A stretch of DNA of 64,000 nt from Pseudomonas pudica (GTDB lineage Bacteria; Pseudomonadota; Gammaproteobacteria; Pseudomonadales; Pseudomonadaceae): assembly GCF_015680405.1 (NCBI RefSeq), contig NZ_JADLJS010000026.1, positions 1 to 64,000 on the forward strand, read 5' to 3'. Position 1 is the stretch's first letter. Each line of letters starts with the position of its first letter. Positions 8,626 through 17,309 of this stretch are shown piece after piece. Under the pieces are notes generated by a model. That model was given only the letters and a program-made list of their open reading frames with translations, did no database searches and was not told the DNA's origin. Made by a program: the position numbers and the translations under genes.

Positions 8626-9693
8626 ATGAAAACACTGGCCAAGCTCCCCGTCACCATCGTCACCGGCTTCCTCGGCTCGGGCAAGACCACCTTGCTGCGC
8701 CACATGCTCGACAACGCCCAGGGCCGCCGCATTGCGGTGATCGTCAACGAGTTCGGCGAACTGGGCATCGACGGCGAAATCCTCAAGCAGTGCAGCATCG
8801 GTTGCACCGAAGAAGAAGCCACCGGTCGCGTCTACGAGCTGGCCAACGGCTGCCTGTGCTGCACCGTGCAGGAAGAGTTCTTCCCGGTGATGCGCGAGCT
8901 GGTGGCACGCCGTGGCGACCTGGACCATATCCTCATCGAAACCAGCGGCCTGGCCCTGCCCAAACCGCTGGTGCAAGCCTTCCAGTGGCCGGAAATCCGC
9001 AATGCCTGCACCGTCGACGCGGTGATCACGGTAGTCGACAGCCCGGCCGTGGCCGCCGGCACCTTCGCCGCCTACCCGGACCAGGTCGATGCCCAGCGCA
9101 AGCTCGACCCCAACCTGGACCACGAGTCGCCGCTGCACGAACTGTTCGCCGACCAGCTGGCCAGCGCCGACCTGGTGGTGCTGAACAAGGCCGACCTGAT
9201 CGACGCCGAAGGCCTGGCCAAGGTCCGCGCCGAGGTGGCCGAAGAACTGCCGCCGGCGGTCAAGGTGATCGAAGCCAGCAGCGGCAAGCTGCCGCTGGAA
9301 GTGCTGCTGGGCGTGGGTGCCGAGTCCGAGGCGCACATCGATGGCCGCCGTACCCACCACGACTCGCACCATGACGGCGATGACCATGACGATCACGACC
9401 ACGATGCCTTCGACTCCATCTCCATCGACCTGCCAGAAGCCGACGAAAGCCTGCTGCTTGACGCCCTGACCCAGTTGGTGGTGGAATTCGGCATCCTGCG
9501 CGCCAAAGGCTTCGCTGCCATCCCGGGCAAGCCGATGCGCTTGCTGGTACAGGGCGTGGGCACCCGTTTCGACAAGCACTTCGACCGCGCCTGGCGCGCC
9601 GACGAGCCGCGCATCACCCGCCTGGTGCTGATCGGCCAGGACCTCGACGCCGCCCAGCTGGAAGCGCGCCTGCGCCAGGCACTGGGCGCCTGA
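8626..9693 (+). CDS. cobW: CobW, GTP-binding cobalt metallochaperone-type protein
   Basis: 355-residue G3E-family GTPase of the COG0523/CobW group, placed first in the cob operon behind the B12 riboswitch. Visible motifs are the P-loop GFLGSGKT (14-21), the metal-binding GCLCC (about 75-79), NKADLID for guanine recognition and the C-terminal CobW domain. A His/Asp-rich loop (about 241-263, HHDSHHDGDDHDDHDHD) should bind cobalt. CobW is thought to deliver Co(II) to the CobN chelatase in the aerobic pathway. The ATG at 8626 is chosen because CAAGGG lies about nine bases upstream and MKTLAKLPVTIVTGFLG matches family N-termini; upstream in-frame sequence belongs to the riboswitch leader. Confidence 0.95.
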   Translation: MKTLAKLPVTIVTGFLGSGKTTLLRHMLDNAQGRRIAVIVNEFGELGIDGEILKQCSIGCTEEEATGRVYELANGCLCCTVQEEFFPVMRELVARRGDLDHILIETSGLALPKPLVQAFQWPEIRNACTVDAVITVVDSPAVAAGTFAAYPDQVDAQRKLDPNLDHESPLHELFADQLASADLVVLNKADLIDAEGLAKVRAEVAEELPPAVKVIEASSGKLPLEVLLGVGAESEAHIDGRRTHHDSHHDGDDHDDHDHDAFDSISIDLPEADESLLLDALTQLVVEFGILRAKGFAAIPGKPMRLLVQGVGTRFDKHFDRAWRADEPRITRLVLIGQDLDAAQLEARLRQALGA

Positions 9694-9696
9694 CCC

Positions 9697-12600
9697 ATGC
9701 ACCTGCTGCGGACCCAGCCCGGCGGCTTCGTGCCGGATGACAGCATTGCCGACCTCGGCCAGACGCCCGCCGAGCTGGTGATTCTCTGCAGCGGCGATTC
9801 GCACCTGGCATTGCTCGCCGATACCGCCGAGCAATTGCCCGAGGATTACCCCAGCCTGCGCCTGGCCAACCCGATGCAGGTACAGAACCATGCTTCGGTC
9901 GACCTGTACGTCGACGAGGTGCTACGCCATGCCAAGGTCATCCTGGTGTCGCTGCACGGTGGCGTCGGCTACTGGCGCTATGGCGTCGAACGACTGGTCG
10001 AGCTGGCCGGTCGTGGTGTGCAGCTGATCCTGGTGCCGGGTGACGACCGCCCGGACCCGGAGCTGACCAGCCTGGGCAGTGTCAGCGGCGAGCAGGCCGA
10101 ACGCCTTTGGCACTACTTGCGCCAGGGCGGCAAGGCGAACGCCATCAACCTGTTCAACTGCCTGGCCAGCCAGTGGCTGGGCCGCGACTATGCCTGGGAC
10201 GAACCACAGCCTTTGCCGCGCACTGCCGTGTATCACCCGGCCAAGGGCAGCGCCACGCTGGAGGACTGGTACCCGCAGTGGCACCCCGAACAGCCAGTGG
10301 CGCCGCTGCTGTTCTACCGCTCGCACCTGCAGGCGGCCAACACCGCGTTCATCGATGTGTTCTGCCAGCGCCTGCAGGCCGCCGGGCTCAACCCGTTGCC
10401 GATCGCGGTGGCCAGCCTAAAGGAAAGCGCCTGCCTGGAGCAGGTCGAAGCCTGGCTGGACGAGGTGGGGGCCGAAGTGCTGGTCAACACCACCGGCTTT
10501 GCCCTGTCCAGCCCCGAACGCCCCAACCTGCGCCCGTTCCGTCGCGACATCCCGGTGCTGCAGGCCATCTGCGCACAAGACAACCAGCCCGGCTGGGAAG
10601 CCAGCGAGCAGGGCCTGGGGGCGCGTGACCTGGCCATGCACATTGCCTTGCCCGAACTGGACGGGCGCATCATCACCCGCCCGGTCAGTTTCAAGGACAT
10701 GGCCTGGCGCAGCGAGCGCAGCCAGTCCGACGTGGTCTGCTACCGCGCCCACCCCGAGCGCATGGACTTTGTCGCCGAACTGGCCCGCCGCTGGGTCGAG
10801 CTGGCGCGCCTGCCGAATGCGCAAAAGCGCGTGGCCCTGGTGCTGGCCAACTACCCGACCCGGGATGGCCGCATTGGCAACGGCGTTGGCCTGGACACGC
10901 CAGCGGCGGCGCTGAACATTCTCAAGGCCCTGCAGGCCGAAGGCTATCCGCTGGCCGACTTGCCGGGCAGTGGCACGCAACTGATCCACCAGTTGCTCGG
11001 CGGCGTGACCAACGACCTCGACCATCTGGACCTGCGCCCCTGTGCGCAGAGCCTGAGCCTGGCCGACTACCAGGCCGCCTTCGAGCGCCTGCCAGAGGCC
11101 AACCGCCAGGCTGTGCTGGAGCGTTGGGGGCCGCCGCAGCAAGACCCGATGTACCGCAGTGGCCGGCTGATGGTGGCCGGCCTGCGCTTTGGCTTGACCT
11201 TCGTCGGCATTCAGCCGGCGCGGGGTTACCAGGTGGACCCCAGCGCGGTGTACCACGATCCGGACCTGGTGCCGCCGCACGGCTACCTGGCGTTTCACTT
11301 CTGGCTGCGCCATGCCTTTGCCGCCGACGCGGTGATCCATGTCGGCAAGCACGGCAACCTCGAATGGCTGCCCGGCAAGGGCGTCGGGTTGTCGGCGCAG
11401 TGCTGGCCGGACGCCTTGCTCGGCCCGCTGCCGAACATCTACCCGTTCATCGTCAACGACCCGGGCGAGGGTGCCCAGGCCAAGCGCCGCACCCAGGCGG
11501 TGATCATCGACCACCTGATGCCGCCGCTGACCCGTGCCGAAACCTATGGCCCGTTGCGCCACCTGGAGCAATTGGCCGACGAGTTCTACGAGGCCCAGCT
11601 GCTCGACCCGCGGCGCGCCCGCGAGTTGCAGCGCGACATTCTCGAACTGGTCAAGGCCAACCACATCGACCGCGAACTGCAACTGGAAGGCCAACTGGAC
11701 GATGCCGCGGTGTGGTTGCCGCGCCTGGACACCTACCTGTGCGACCTGAAGGAATCGCAGATTCGCGATGGCCTGCATGTGTTCGGCCAGTCCCCGGAAG
11801 GCCGGCTGCGCCTGGATACCTTGCTGGCGCTGTCGCGGGTCGAGCGTGGCGACGGTCGCGGCGGCAATGCCAGCCTGCTGCGGGTTCTGGCCAAGGCGCT
11901 GGTGCCGGGTTTCGACCCGCTCGATTGCGAACTCGGCCAGCCGTGGCAGGGCGCACGCCCCGAGCAGTTGCAGGCCATGAGCAGCGAGCCCTGGCGCACC
12001 TGTGGCGATACCCGCGAACGCCTCGAACTGCTGGCGCTGCAGGTAATCGACCAGGCGCTGGGCGGCACCGCACAGTTGCCTGCCGAGAGCGAATGGCAGC
12101 CGGTGCACGATGTGGTGCAGGCGCTGCGCGAAGCGGTGGCACCCAGCCTGGACGCCTGCGGCAGCGCCGAAATGAATGGCCTGCTATCGGCGCTGGCCGG
12201 GCGTTTCGTGCCCGCCGGGCCCAGTGGCGCGCCCAGCCGTGGGCGCCTGGACGTGCTGCCTACCGGTCGCAACTTCTATACCGTGGATGTGCGCAACCTG
12301 CCTACCACCACCGCCTGGCGCCTGGGCTTCGCCTCGGCCAACCTGGTCCTCGAACGCCACCTGCAGGACCACGGCGATCACCTGCGCCAACTCGGCCTTT
12401 CGGTGTGGGGTACGGCAACCATGCGTACCGGCGGCGACGACATCGCCCAGGCCATGGCGCTGATGGGTGTGCGACCGGTATGGGCCACCGGCAGCCAGCG
12501 GGTCGACGATTTCGAGATCCTGCCGCTCAGCCTGCTCGACCGCCCGCGGGTTGACGTGACCTTGCGCGTTTCCGGCTTTTTCCGTGATGCCTTCGGCAAC

Positions 12601-13458
12601 CTCATCCGCCTGTTCGATGCTGCAGTGCGGGCGGTGGCCGCGCTGGATGAACCGGACGATCTCAACCCCTTGGCCGCCCGCGTGCGTAGCGAGCGCGCCG
12701 CGCTGCAGGCGCAGGGCGTGGACGCCGAGCAGGCCGCGCGCCAGGCTGGCTGGCGGGTGTTCGGTGCCAAGCCCGGGGCCTACGGCGCCGGGGTGCAGAA
12801 CGCCATCGATGGGCGCCTGTGGCACAGCCGCGACGACCTGGCCGAGGTCTACCTCAACCACGGCGGCTATGCCTACGGCGCCAGTGACGACGGTACCCCG
12901 GCCCGCGCCCAGTTCGCCCAGCGCCTGGCCAAGGTGCAGGCGGTGCTGCAGAACCAGGACAATCACGAACACGACCTGCTCGATTCCAACGACTACTACC
13001 AGTTCCAGGGTGGCATGCTGGCGGCGTCGGAAACCTTGTCCGGTGCGGCAGTGGCCAGTTACCACGGCGACCACAGCCAGGCCGACCGGCCGCGTATCCG
13101 TACCCTCAAGGAAGAGCTGAACCGGGTCATCCGCGCCCGGGCGCTGAACCCGAAGTGGATCGACGGGGTCAAGCGCCATGGCTACAAAGGCGCCTTCGAG
13201 ATGGCGGCGACGGTCGACAACCTGTTCGCCTTCGACGCTACCACGCAGCTGATCGACGACCATCATTACCAGGCGCTGGCCGATGCCTACGTGCTCGACC
13301 CGGCGACCCGCGACTTCATGCGCGAGCACAACCCCGAGGCCCTGCGCGACCTTACCGAACGTTTGCTGGAGGCCCAGCAGCGCGGCCTGTGGCAGGCGCC
13401 TGGCGACTACCGCGAAGCCCTAGAGGAACAACTGCTCGACGGCGAGGAACAGGCTTGA
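9697..13458 (+). CDS. cobN: Cobaltochelatase large subunit CobN
   Basis: 1,253-residue large subunit of the aerobic cobaltochelatase, which inserts Co(II) into hydrogenobyrinate a,c-diamide in cytosolic B12 synthesis. Length and features are typical: an N-terminal region with VNTTGFALSSPERPN, the KRVALVLANYPTRDGRIGNGVGLDTP segment, HVGKHGNLEWLPGKGVGLS (the strongly conserved CobN/BchH motif), FIVNDPGEGAQAKRR, and the C-terminal YHGDHSQADRPRIRTLKEELNRVIRARALNPKW region. It starts three bases after the cobW stop and ends two bases before the ChlI-like gene, so it is translationally coupled in one B12-regulated operon. Its AAA+ and VWA partners appear to be the next two genes. Confidence 0.96.
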   Translation: MHLLRTQPGGFVPDDSIADLGQTPAELVILCSGDSHLALLADTAEQLPEDYPSLRLANPMQVQNHASVDLYVDEVLRHAKVILVSLHGGVGYWRYGVERLVELAGRGVQLILVPGDDRPDPELTSLGSVSGEQAERLWHYLRQGGKANAINLFNCLASQWLGRDYAWDEPQPLPRTAVYHPAKGSATLEDWYPQWHPEQPVAPLLFYRSHLQAANTAFIDVFCQRLQAAGLNPLPIAVASLKESACLEQVEAWLDEVGAEVLVNTTGFALSSPERPNLRPFRRDIPVLQAICAQDNQPGWEASEQGLGARDLAMHIALPELDGRIITRPVSFKDMAWRSERSQSDVVCYRAHPERMDFVAELARRWVELARLPNAQKRVALVLANYPTRDGRIGNGVGLDTPAAALNILKALQAEGYPLADLPGSGTQLIHQLLGGVTNDLDHLDLRPCAQSLSLADYQAAFERLPEANRQAVLERWGPPQQDPMYRSGRLMVAGLRFGLTFVGIQPARGYQVDPSAVYHDPDLVPPHGYLAFHFWLRHAFAADAVIHVGKHGNLEWLPGKGVGLSAQCWPDALLGPLPNIYPFIVNDPGEGAQAKRRTQAVIIDHLMPPLTRAETYGPLRHLEQLADEFYEAQLLDPRRARELQRDILELVKANHIDRELQLEGQLDDAAVWLPRLDTYLCDLKESQIRDGLHVFGQSPEGRLRLDTLLALSRVERGDGRGGNASLLRVLAKALVPGFDPLDCELGQPWQGARPEQLQAMSSEPWRTCGDTRERLELLALQVIDQALGGTAQLPAESEWQPVHDVVQALREAVAPSLDACGSAEMNGLLSALAGRFVPAGPSGAPSRGRLDVLPTGRNFYTVDVRNLPTTTAWRLGFASANLVLERHLQDHGDHLRQLGLSVWGTATMRTGGDDIAQAMALMGVRPVWATGSQRVDDFEILPLSLLDRPRVDVTLRVSGFFRDAFGNLIRLFDAAVRAVAALDEPDDLNPLAARVRSERAALQAQGVDAEQAARQAGWRVFGAKPGAYGAGVQNAIDGRLWHSRDDLAEVYLNHGGYAYGASDDGTPARAQFAQRLAKVQAVLQNQDNHEHDLLDSNDYYQFQGGMLAASETLSGAAVASYHGDHSQADRPRIRTLKEELNRVIRARALNPKWIDGVKRHGYKGAFEMAATVDNLFAFDATTQLIDDHHYQALADAYVLDPATRDFMREHNPEALRDLTERLLEAQQRGLWQAPGDYREALEEQLLDGEEQA

Positions 13459-13459
13459 A

Positions 13460-14482
13460 ATGAGTGAACCCGTGCAATTTCCACTGGCAGCCGTGGTCGG
13501 TGCCGACGACCTTAAACTGGCGCTGTGCCTGACCGCCATCGACCCTAGGATCGGCGGCGTGCTGATCGAGGGGCCGCGTGGCATGGCCAAGAGTACCCTG
13601 GCCCGTGGCCTGGCCGACCTGCTCGGTGAGGGCCCGTTCGTCACCCTGCCACTGGGCGCCAGCGAAGAGCGGTTGGTCGGCACCCTCGACCTGGATGCCG
13701 CGCTGGGGCAGGGCAAGGCGCAGTTTTCCCCCGGGGTGCTGGCCCAGGCCGATGGCGGCGTGTTGTATGTCGATGAGGTCAACCTGCTGCCCGATACCCT
13801 GGTCGACCTGCTGCTCGACGTGGCGGCCAGTGGCACCAACCGCATCGAGCGCGACGGCATCTCGCACCGGCACAGTGCCCGCTTCGTACTGATCGGCACC
13901 ATGAACCCGGAGGAGGGCGAACTGCGCCCGCAGTTGCTCGACCGCTTTGGCCTCAACGTGGCTCTGGAAGGCTTGCCCGAGCCTGAGGCGCGCCAGCAGA
14001 TCATTCGCCGGCGCCTGGCCTTCGACAGCGACCCGCAGGCCTTCTGTGCGCAATGGGCCGAGGCCCAGGCGCAATTGCGCGAGCGCTGCCAGGCGGCGCG
14101 CCACGCCCTGGCGGACATTGCCCTGGACGACCAGGCGCTGGCCTGGATCACCGAACGCTGCTACGCCGCCGGGGTCGACGGCCTGCGCGCCGACCTGGTC
14201 TGGCTGCGCGCTGCACGCGCCCACTGCGCCTGGCGTGGCGGCGAGGCCATAGAGGAGGCCGATGTCGATGCAGTGGCCGAGTTCGCCTTGCGCCATCGCC
14301 GCCGTGTTACGCCCCAGGCCAACCCGCCTTCAGCTCCGCAGCAGCCTGAGCAACAGCCCGGCCGGCAAGGCGCGGGCAACCCTGGCGAACAGGGCGGGCA
14401 GGGCGACTGGGGGGCAATGCCGGCACAGCCGGTGGCCAACAGCGCCCGCCGCGAGGTGCCGAACTGGGCAAAAAAGCCCTGA
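13460..14482 (+). CDS. ChlI/BchI-type AAA+ chelatase subunit
   Basis: 340-residue AAA+ ATPase of the magnesium-chelatase I subunit type. Walker A is the family variant GPRGMAKST (38-46), the Walker B region is GVLYVDEVNLLPD (around 98-109), and the sensor/arginine region is LIGTMNPEEGELRPQLLDRFGL. The last 55 residues form a Pro/Gln/Gly-rich tail. In species lacking CobS/CobT a ChlI-like ATPase is believed to power the CobN chelatase, and the position directly after cobN supports that. It could alternatively serve another chelation reaction, but no bacteriochlorophyll genes are present. Confidence 0.88.
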   Translation: MSEPVQFPLAAVVGADDLKLALCLTAIDPRIGGVLIEGPRGMAKSTLARGLADLLGEGPFVTLPLGASEERLVGTLDLDAALGQGKAQFSPGVLAQADGGVLYVDEVNLLPDTLVDLLLDVAASGTNRIERDGISHRHSARFVLIGTMNPEEGELRPQLLDRFGLNVALEGLPEPEARQQIIRRRLAFDSDPQAFCAQWAEAQAQLRERCQAARHALADIALDDQALAWITERCYAAGVDGLRADLVWLRAARAHCAWRGGEAIEEADVDAVAEFALRHRRRVTPQANPPSAPQQPEQQPGRQGAGNPGEQGGQGDWGAMPAQPVANSARREVPNWAKKP

Positions 14483-14508
14483 GCATCCCCCAGCCACCTG
14501 CCAAAGGG

Positions 14509-15150
14509 GTGGATGCCAAAGCAGGCGCAGGTAAGCAGTACGGTGCCAGCCGAGGCCGGGCGCGCAATGCCGCGGCCGGTCGGGTGGCCTGGCTGCCGAC
14601 CCTGCTCAAGGGCCGGCCACGCCAGCGCCAGGACCTGTGCTGGCAGCAACGCCAGGCCAGGCCCGCAGAGCTGTGGCTGATAATCGTCGATGCGTCGGCC
14701 TCGACCCGCCGCCACCAGGCGCTTACACAAACCAAAGGGCTGCTGGCGGCGCTGTTCGATCACGCCTACCGCCAGCGGGCCCGGCTGGCCCTGGTTACCG
14801 CCAGCGGGCGTACGCCGCAGTGGCAGCGCCACGGCCTGAAGGCCTCGGCCGCCTTGCAACCGTGGCTGCAAGCCTTGGGGGCCGGTGGCGGCACGCCGTT
14901 GATCGCTGCACTGGAAGAGGCCCGGCAATGGTTGCAGGCGCGGCGACGAGCCCACCCCGAAGAAGCGCTACGCTGCCTGGTGTTTACCGACGGTCGTCTG
15001 CAGCACTGGAATACCGTGCAGCCGATGCCGTGTGCCACTCTGCTGGTAGATATGGAACTGGCACCAGTGCGCCTGGGGCGTGCGCAGCGTCTGGCGCAAC
15101 AACTTCAGGCTGATTACCAGCATCTGCAACAGTTCAGTTTGGTGGATTGA
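14509..15150 (+). CDS. VWA-domain protein (ChlD-like), chelatase partner
   Basis: 213-residue protein made almost entirely of a von Willebrand factor A domain. The MIDAS residues are visible: DASAS (61-65), the GGGTPL loop (about 125) and VFTDGR (about 161). A basic N-terminal stretch (GRARNAAAGRVAWLPTLLKGRPRQRQ) precedes it. It lacks the AAA+ half of ChlD, so it corresponds to the CobT/ChlD C-terminal module only and should bridge ChlI and CobN. No ATG exists in frame before the domain. I use the GTG at 14509, but AAAGGGG abuts it directly, so a further-upstream non-ATG start coupled to the preceding gene is possible. Confidence 0.8.
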   Translation: MDAKAGAGKQYGASRGRARNAAAGRVAWLPTLLKGRPRQRQDLCWQQRQARPAELWLIIVDASASTRRHQALTQTKGLLAALFDHAYRQRARLALVTASGRTPQWQRHGLKASAALQPWLQALGAGGGTPLIAALEEARQWLQARRRAHPEEALRCLVFTDGRLQHWNTVQPMPCATLLVDMELAPVRLGRAQRLAQQLQADYQHLQQFSLVD

Positions 15151-15160
15151 AAAGTATCGG

Positions 15161-15177
15161 TGCGACACTATGTCGCA
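15161..15177. other. Perfect palindrome TGCGACA-CTA-TGTCGCA
   Basis: Seven-bp perfect arms around a three-base centre, ten bases after the VWA stop and between convergent genes. There is no U-run, so it is a weak terminator candidate; a protein-binding site is equally possible. Confidence 0.45.
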
Positions 15178-15256
15178 ATAAGAAAAGTTGCCAGAACAGC
15201 AACCCGGAAGTTGTACAAGTGCGTGGCGATGCACGCACTTGGTTTGCCGGCCGATA

Positions 15257-15523
15257 TTATTTCGGCATCGACCACGGTTGCAGGTCGTAACCTTTCTCGC
15301 ACAACTCGGCGCGCACTTCCTCGATCAGGCTGGCCCACTGGGCCGGGTCGGAGTAGATACGCGAGGACACTTGCTTGCTGCCGATGCGGGTGCTGGTCCG
15401 GTCGATCACTGCCAGGCTCAGTTCACCAGTACCGTTGGGTGCATCCCAGGCTACGCACTGGAAAGGTTCGAAGGCGTGGTCGGCAATCAGCAGTGCTTCG
15501 TTGACACGGAGCGGGGCATTCAT
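15257..15523 (-). CDS. Conserved hypothetical protein, 88 aa
   Basis: Small soluble protein starting MNAPLRVNEALLIADHAFEPFQCVAW and ending YDLQPWSMPK, preceded by GAGAG at good spacing. It has an alternating beta pattern (GELSLAVIDRTSTRIGSKQVSS) and a helical C-terminal part (PAQWASLIEEVRAELCEKGYD). I know similar uncharacterised Pseudomonas proteins but no function. It is convergent with the cob operon and divergent from the VpsR-like regulator 341 bp away. Confidence 0.65.
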   Translation of the reverse strand: MNAPLRVNEALLIADHAFEPFQCVAWDAPNGTGELSLAVIDRTSTRIGSKQVSSRIYSDPAQWASLIEEVRAELCEKGYDLQPWSMPK

Positions 15524-15864
15524 GGTTCGGTCTCTCTATGGTCCCAAACATTCAGGTAAGTCCGCGTTGCTTCAAAGTCGCCTCGGTTATCGCGAAGTGC
15601 AGCGCGGGGTTATGTGTACTGATGCTCGTTGTCCGGGGGCGAGTCACACATTGGTTGAAAAAAAATTTGCCAGGTTCGAATCCGTTCTTGCCCACGCCGC
15701 CATGTGATGTCGATAAAGTGCGAAAATTCCCGTCATTGATTGTAAAAAAATGATTCGGCAGACAGACGGTACTGGGAACCGTCAACTTCGTTGCTACTGT
15801 TAATCGGGCGCCACAACTTACTGTTTTATTTCAAAAAACCGAAAACTGGCGCCAAGGATCGGTC
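15524..15864. other. Intergenic region between divergent genes
   Basis: 341 bp, clearly AT-richer than its surroundings, with several A/T runs (for example around 15660 and 15745). It must contain the promoters of the 88-aa gene and of the VpsR-like regulator. I see no confident -35/-10 or -24/-12 pair and no RNA gene. Confidence 0.5.
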
Positions 15865-17190
15865 ATGCAGCAGCCTGCCGCCCAACGCCGTTTGCTCATC
15901 GTCGACCCCTGCGATGACTGCCACCGTTTGTTGCCTGGATTGTCTAGCGCAGGCTGGGATGTACACAGCTGCATGCTCGGAACCGCGCTGGATCATCCCT
16001 GCGATGTGGGCCTGCTGCGCTTGCAGGCGTCACATCTCAGGCGCCCGGACGGGGTCAAGGACTTGATCAAGCGCAGCAACACCGAATGGATTGCGGTGCT
16101 CAGCGCCGAACAGCTGCGCATGCCGGCCGTCGGCGATTTTGTCTGTGAATGGTTCTTCGACTTCCACACCTTGCCGTTCGACGTTTCCCGCGTGCTGGTC
16201 ACCCTGGGCCGGGCCTTCGGCATGGCGCGCTTGCGCGGCAAAGGGGTGGCGAGGGTGGATGAAACCAGCCACGAGCTGCTCGGTGACAGCCGCCCGATCC
16301 GCGAGCTGCGCAAACTGCTGGGCAAATTGGCGCCTACCGAGTCGCCGGTGTTGATCCGCGGCGAAAGCGGCACTGGCAAGGAACTGGTGGCCCGCACCCT
16401 GCATCGCCAGTCGCAACGCAGCGAGCAGCCGTTCATTGCGATCAACTGCGGAGCGATCCCCGAGCACCTGATCCAGTCGGAACTGTTCGGCCATGAAAAG
16501 GGCGCTTTCACTGGTGCCCATCAGCGCAAGGCCGGGCGCATCGAAGCGGCCCATGGCGGCACGCTGTTCCTCGATGAAATTGGCGACCTGCCGCTGGAGT
16601 TGCAGGCCAACTTGCTGCGTTTTCTGCAGGAAAAGCACATCGAGCGTGTGGGTGGCAGCCAGCCGATCCCGGTGGATGTGCGGGTGCTGGCGGCTACCCA
16701 TGTGGACCTGGAAAGGGCCATCGAGCAAGGGCGCTTTCGCGAAGACCTGTATTACCGCCTGAACGTGTTGCAGGTAGTGACCGCGCCTTTGCGCGACCGG
16801 CATGGCGACCTGTCGATGCTGGCCAGCCATTTTGCCCATTACTACAGCCTGGAAACCGGGCGTCGACCGCGTTCGTTCAGCGACCATGCCCTGGCGGCCA
16901 TGGGCCGGCATGACTGGCCCGGCAATGTCCGCGAATTGGCCAACCGTGTGCGGCGCGGGCTGGTGCTGGCCGAGGGCCGGCAAATCGAGGCGCAGGACCT
17001 GGGGTTGCAGACCCTCGACCAGGTGCAGCAACCGCTGGGCACGCTGGAAGAGTACAAGCACCGGGCCGAGCGCCAGGCGCTGTGCGATGTACTCAGCCGG
17101 CACAGTGACAACCTGAGCGTGGCGGCCAAGGTGCTAGGTATATCGCGGCCTACGTTCTATCGGTTGCTGCACAAGCACCAGATTCGCTGA
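15865..17190 (+). CDS. Sigma-54-dependent regulator, VpsR-like with degenerate receiver
   Basis: 441-residue enhancer-binding protein. The N-terminal ~130 residues look like a response-regulator receiver (LLIVDPCDDCHRLL) but have no Asp where the phosphoacceptor should be (CDVGLLRLQ), as in VpsR/FleQ-type proteins. The AAA+ domain is complete: Walker A GESGTGKE (166-173), sigma-54 contact loop GAFTGA (213-218), LFLDEIGDLPL, and the arginine-finger region FREDLYYRLNVL. A Fis-type helix-turn-helix ends the protein (NLSVAAKVLGISRPTFYRLL). It should activate RpoN promoters independently of phosphorylation, perhaps in response to c-di-GMP as VpsR does. Targets are unknown. Confidence 0.9.
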   Translation: MQQPAAQRRLLIVDPCDDCHRLLPGLSSAGWDVHSCMLGTALDHPCDVGLLRLQASHLRRPDGVKDLIKRSNTEWIAVLSAEQLRMPAVGDFVCEWFFDFHTLPFDVSRVLVTLGRAFGMARLRGKGVARVDETSHELLGDSRPIRELRKLLGKLAPTESPVLIRGESGTGKELVARTLHRQSQRSEQPFIAINCGAIPEHLIQSELFGHEKGAFTGAHQRKAGRIEAAHGGTLFLDEIGDLPLELQANLLRFLQEKHIERVGGSQPIPVDVRVLAATHVDLERAIEQGRFREDLYYRLNVLQVVTAPLRDRHGDLSMLASHFAHYYSLETGRRPRSFSDHALAAMGRHDWPGNVRELANRVRRGLVLAEGRQIEAQDLGLQTLDQVQQPLGTLEEYKHRAERQALCDVLSRHSDNLSVAAKVLGISRPTFYRLLHKHQIR

Positions 17191-17193
17191 GCA

Positions 17194-17301
17194 GTGGATG
17201 GCACCGGCTACGCTGGTGTTCGCGGGTAAACCCGCTCCCACAGGTACTGTATCGACCGTGACGCTGGCGCAGTACCTGTGGGTGGGGCTGCCCGCGAACA
17301 G
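17194..17301. repeat. Inverted REP pair
   Basis: A GCGGGTAAACCCGCTCCCAC unit with its GGTGGATGGCACCGGCTACGC lead-in faces a CCTGTGGGTGGGGCTGCCCGCGAA unit. The pair sits between convergent genes and probably acts as their terminator. Confidence 0.8.
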
Positions 17302-17309
17302 GCTATCGA

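Noticed and set aside
15673..15683. GGTTCGAATCC, the tRNA T-loop consensus, near a GCCGCCA
   Set aside because: The flanking bases cannot form a T stem and no acceptor or anticodon arm is present; no tRNA called.
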